A DNA stretch of 8,701 nt from a bacterium. GTDB taxonomy: Bacteria; Auribacterota; UBA3054; B51-G9. Position numbers and translations under genes: made by a program. The DNA is taken from positions 1-8,701 of the forward strand of contig JAOZSF010000062.1 of the NCBI GenBank assembly GCA_029939815.1. Reading direction: 5' to 3'. Under the pieces are notes generated by a model. It saw nothing but the letters and a program-made list of their open reading frames with translations, had not been told where the DNA came from and searched no databases. Shown piece after piece: positions 6,601 to 8,701 of this stretch (its first letter is position 1; the number at the start of each line of letters is the position of its first letter).

Positions 6601-8701
6601 GCGAAGTCCAAACCGGCGGCTCGATAGGCGGGGTTTCCGCGCGAATGGGACTCCCTTCGCCTCTTCCGCGCAGGAGCGCCAAAGTTTCTTCAAGCAACGA
6701 TGGCGTTTGATTCATAAAACAATGAATTGAAGGAGCGTCATGACCGTAAACTTCGTCATCTGTATCGAAGCCAATAGTCGGGTCTTGCGCGTCCGCATAA
6801 GCTTCATTTCCGAGCAGCGTGTAAAGGTCGGCAATTCTGCCGGCGGCGAGCATGATTACTTTATTCGCGTTAGCATCGTGATGCGGCGGGTCGGCATTAA
6901 TGCTCATATTCATTGCCGTTTTCAAGATAGTCATATAGATTTGCAGGAGTCCCCATTGATTGATAGAGTCCGGGTCGAGAGGGATGTTTCCATCCCATCT
7001 CGGACCAATTTGTGAAATCATCGAGACGAGCGTATTAATTGGGGTGTTGTAAAAGTCATAATATCTTTGCTCGAACGGCGTGATTGAATCAAGGACGCGC
7101 TGCACCCATCCTTCGACATATTTAGGCGGAGTCCATTCGCTCCAGGAAGTTCCTCCCGGGAAGCCGGGATTAGCGTGTCTGTATCTAACGGCGAAATAAT
7201 GATTATCGAGTGCGAAGAGATTTTCACCGCTGATAGTAACATCATTTGCGCCTTTTCCGTTTTCGGGGTCGAGATAAGGATATTTGCTCCAGTTTGCAAT
7301 ATTAGTTTTATTAGCGGGGATTTCACCATTGCTGTCCGGCAGGACAAATCTCCAGTCGAAGATATAGTTTTCCGGCTCGCCGAGAAAGTCTGACGAGTGG
7401 CGAATGTTCACCTGATCGGAAAATGGATTAGCTTCGAGACCAACCTGTTCGATTTCGCCTTGAAAGAGCGGCAAAGCGACATTAATAACCTGCATTGCAA
7501 TAGGGTCAGCTTGCGGCTGCATAAGCTCGTTAGTGCTGTTCCCGAAGACGAGAGTAACATAACCTGTTCCTTTTGAAAGACCGGCAGTAAGCGCGAGTGA
7601 ATCAAAAGGAATAGCGTCATTAGTAACAATAATCGGGATTTTGGAATCCGCGCATAATCTTTCTATCGCGGTATTTAAATGGTTGTAAGGAGCGAAATAA
7701 TTTGTGAGTGTGTTACGGTCGCGGTCATTTATAACATTTAATAAGAGATACCCTTTCAAACCGACTTCACTTGAGGTTAATTTAACATACTCACCTTTAA
7801 AATAAACTTCTTGAGAAAGCGGGTCGTACCAGAGCCGTCGCACGAGATTAGGCGGTAAATCACCGAAAAAATAATGTCCGTCAATAACAGTAGTTTTTTT
7901 GAGCAAATCGTTTGGAAGCGCGTAATCGTTTGGAAGATAAGCGTTGCGCATTCGTGTCGGGTCAATTAGTTGAACAGCGGGTCCATCGCCGTAGTTTGCA
8001 TTTTCTTCAGATTGCTGATAAATAATGTCAACACTGGTCTGTTGAGCGATGTCCGGCAGACCGTTTCTCGGCTCAACAAGAGTATCGCAAGTATTTAAAG
8101 TCGGATAATTGTTTTCCCAATAGACATTGTAAGTCATGCGGACCGGAGTGCCCGGCGTGCCTGCGAATCTGTCAAGCAGAGGGATATTGTTGTTAACGAT
8201 ATAATTTTGGTACCAAGACGGTATAAACCAAGACTGGTCAATATTAGGATAAAACCATTGCATAATGACAGCCGCGCCGGAATCAGGTCCTGCGTTACCG
8301 CCTGCTTTTGCCCATATTTGCTCTTTTCTATCGCGCCATCCGGGACCTTGAGCGATAATCGTTTCTTTTGTGCCGGGCCAGGAAGCAAGCGGGTCGGGTG
8401 GCGAAAGGATTTTTGCGGCATAATTATTATCATATAAAAAATGATAAGTTTCATTTGTCGTAATAACCTTATAAATTTGAATTCGATATTTATTGTCATC
8501 GGGATTTATGTAAGGCATAATCACATACGGTTCGGAAGTGTATGCCGAAGAAGCATTTTTTCTATTCAAATCGTTACGCAAAGCGTAAGGAATTCCGCTA
8601 TAAAGGACGGCGTGCTCTTCGTTCGGATTGTAACCTTTTTTGTCCGGGTCGTTTTGCGAATAAATGTATGGATTTTTCCATTCCTGTTTAAATGGTTTTC
8701 C
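3644..8701 (-). CDS. Giant secreted/surface protein, C-terminal 1,685 residues, TcA-like C-terminal region (N-terminus off window)
   Basis: One uninterrupted frame runs from the right edge to the TAA at 3644. The apparent start at 8581 is a TTG, and 40 further residues upstream remain open (including GYNPNEEHAVLYSGIPYALR), so the true start lies outside. The first part (to about 7090) is mixed beta sequence with no recognised domain. About 6940-5690 is helical and aromatic-rich, with a dockerin-like calcium loop at 6476-6511. About 5690-5900 is a helical segment ending RLIELYGYPYPDD. About 5425-4630 contains a helix, a hydrophobic stretch (SPYLLVAGLADG, ATYFWMANIKNLL), then long charged helices. 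About 4370-3647 is a beta-rich end finishing ETYSYSGN. The layout of the last third resembles the pore and TcB-binding end of Tc toxin TcA (see separate entry). It has no PEP-CTERM tail, unlike the next two genes. No catalytic motif was found. Function is unknown; secretion is inferred from neighbours and composition. Confidence 0.88.
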   Translation of the reverse strand, partial: GKPFKQEWKNPYIYSQNDPDKKGYNPNEEHAVLYSGIPYALRNDLNRKNASSAYTSEPYVIMPYINPDDNKYRIQIYKVITTNETYHFLYDNNYAAKILSPPDPLASWPGTKETIIAQGPGWRDRKEQIWAKAGGNAGPDSGAAVIMQWFYPNIDQSWFIPSWYQNYIVNNNIPLLDRFAGTPGTPVRMTYNVYWENNYPTLNTCDTLVEPRNGLPDIAQQTSVDIIYQQSEENANYGDGPAVQLIDPTRMRNAYLPNDYALPNDLLKKTTVIDGHYFFGDLPPNLVRRLWYDPLSQEVYFKGEYVKLTSSEVGLKGYLLLNVINDRDRNTLTNYFAPYNHLNTAIERLCADSKIPIIVTNDAIPFDSLALTAGLSKGTGYVTLVFGNSTNELMQPQADPIAMQVINVALPLFQGEIEQVGLEANPFSDQVNIRHSSDFLGEPENYIFDWRFVLPDSNGEIPANKTNIANWSKYPYLDPENGKGANDVTISGENLFALDNHYFAVRYRHANPGFPGGTSWSEWTPPKYVEGWVQRVLDSITPFEQRYYDFYNTPINTLVSMISQIGPRWDGNIPLDPDSINQWGLLQIYMTILKTAMNMSINADPPHHDANANKVIMLAAGRIADLYTLLGNEAYADAQDPTIGFDTDDEVYGHDAPSIHCFMNQTPSLLEETLALLRGRGEGSPIRAETPPIEPPVWTSPFYNRLIWNFTKDITGGEVAYALNYNILDENGNADGIINEEDAAILYPMGHGDAWGHYLSALNIYYILIHNKFFDWIPGTYAENVGNSTVLVDYYHEKKFCDVAAAKARTGAEIVENTYKKFYDESPTAQWQGYSDSDTNRAWGVGEWAARAGMGAYFDWVVANSVLPTYSAETGVAKIDRTNVTELASIARSLSTVQNTVDNADRGLNPLGLARNVVPFDIDPSQVFRPDWVPMTSKSHFEQIYDRAVKALNNAASVFNYAKGTTQKLRQQADSLNKFHLTIRDKERDYEYRLIELYGYPYPDDVGPGGTYNSGYNGPDLFHWMYLDNTYLAANDNETENVTLNSVYYTSDDDGKITKHTQAVTYHILADSQMAVRPDEWTSPRPAVGEIQIAYSDYLQMRGQFAAKLKEYNNQIELINYFQNDLLEKLGNNSNVYLAVKHKYTEVATMNSLILVAKTISFAAKSTMLIEQGISDATKNGSPYLLVAGLADGVDPSFLARMLATEAEAASLATYFWMANIKNLLITAQDFAKELIDIHIEIVNAENELQNEFVEDKATLEREVKKLGVVLKELYNLEQAVSQSYGAFRAKLMEGYRVQDYRARFRQETAAEIQNYRYKDMAFRIFRNDALQKYDAQFDLAAKYAYLAAKAYDYETALKPGDPRGAGSDFLKTVVKANLIGIIENGEPQTGPITGDGGIADALAKMKLNWDLVLKGQLGFNNPEVETSKFSFRRELFRCIPDSSAETDANLNSSTGLHWKTVLQKCVVSNIFDIPEFNRYCIPFDPHNDVEPGIVIEFSTTIEQGKNFFGWPLAGGDSAYDSTHFATKIRSLGVWFSNYDNTSLAEEPRVYLFPVGTDTLRSPGGDGSYYRTWKVLDQALPVPYPATQDDIAREDWIPLFDTFSTQFAANRRYPTVRAYNDSGDYTQDEAIYASRLIGRSVWNTKWLMIIPASTFNSDRDFAIENFINNITDIKIFFETYSYSGN
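3647..5425 (-). other. TcA-like pore/TcB-binding-like region of the giant protein
   Basis: Order seen: amphipathic helix (about 5425-5256, QMRGQFAAKLKEYNNQIELI); hydrophobic and Ala/Gly-rich stretch (about 5255-5030); long charged helices (about 5010-4735, LEREVKKLGVVLKELYNLEQ); the helix FDLAAKYAYLAAKAYDYE (within about 4760-4628); a loop and short helices to ETSKFSFRREL (about 4400); then a beta domain. The beta domain has RSLGVWFSNYD, YNDSGDYTQ, then ITDIKIFFETYSYSG. As I recall them, TcA proteins carry YDLAVARCLMAEQAYRWE after the second pore helix, ELEV..T.SL later, then NDSG and a final ISDVILHLRYT. The order and several identities agree. This is pattern recognition from memory, not an alignment. 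Confidence 0.5.
6476..6511 (-). other. Dockerin/EF-hand-like calcium-binding loop in the giant protein
   Basis: The twelve codons encode NGNADGIINEED. Positions 3 (N), 5 (D), 6 (G), 8 (I), 9 (N) and 12 (D) match the dockerin/EF-hand loop pattern D-x-N-x-D-G-x-I-N-x-x-D. Position 1 is Asn instead of Asp. It is preceded by LDE and followed by AAIL, as in a helix flanking such a loop. Only one copy is seen, so this is a single calcium site inside a larger domain, not a dockerin module. Confidence 0.6.
7906..7936. repeat. Short in-frame direct repeat (13 bp, 18-bp spacing)
   Basis: aatcgtttggaag occurs at 7906-7918 and again at 7924-7936, exactly 18 bases apart. On the minus strand it gives LPNDYALPNDL. 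It is a small in-frame duplication of six codons within the giant gene, with no obvious functional meaning. Confidence 0.6.

Overview
The window holds four genes, all on the minus strand, with almost no free space between them. None is a housekeeping gene. All four look like exported or cell-surface proteins. Read in transcription order (right to left) they are: (1) the last 1,685 residues of a giant protein that enters from beyond the right edge (8701 to 3644); (2) a small 160-residue PEP-CTERM-type protein (3585 to 3103); (3) a 483-residue multi-domain PEP-CTERM-type protein (3082 to 1631); and (4) a right-handed beta-helix protein with a choice-of-anchor Q-like motif that runs off the left edge (1461 to 1). 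No RNA gene, insertion sequence, CRISPR array or credible plus-strand gene was seen.

The best guess for the host is an uncultured PVC-group bacterium, most likely Kiritimatiellota, Lentisphaerota or Verrucomicrobiota. Two C-termini end in Pro-Glu-Pro, a hydrophobic stretch and a basic tail. The beta-helix protein opens with the 'YIS..G.N..PYTNWA.AAT.IQ.AV..A..GD..LV.NGVY' style typical of that group. It is followed by a 'TVTYD....F.GTNN' beta-sandwich of the kind common in those genomes. The phylum is inferred from style; there is no marker gene.

The first three genes are close enough to be one transcript (gaps of 58 and 20 bases). A 169-base AT-rich gap separates the beta-helix gene, which may have its own promoter. 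A reasonable reading is a cell-envelope locus: a giant secreted or surface protein followed by small cell-surface-sorted beta-sandwich proteins and an adhesin-like beta-helix.

The most interesting signal is in the giant protein. Its C-terminal third has the order helical hairpin, hydrophobic stretch, long charged helices, 'FDLAAKYAYLAAKAYDYE' helix, then a beta domain ending 'NDSG ... ITDIKIFFETYSYSG'. This resembles the pore-forming and TcB-binding end of the TcA subunit of insecticidal Tc toxins. No TcB/TcC/Rhs partner is visible. Two DNA-level oddities also stand out. A degenerate 9-bp repeat family sits at the 5' ends of two consecutive genes, once before the start codon and once inside the signal peptide. 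AT-rich inverted repeats lie exactly on the codons of both PEP-CTERM membrane/basic tails.
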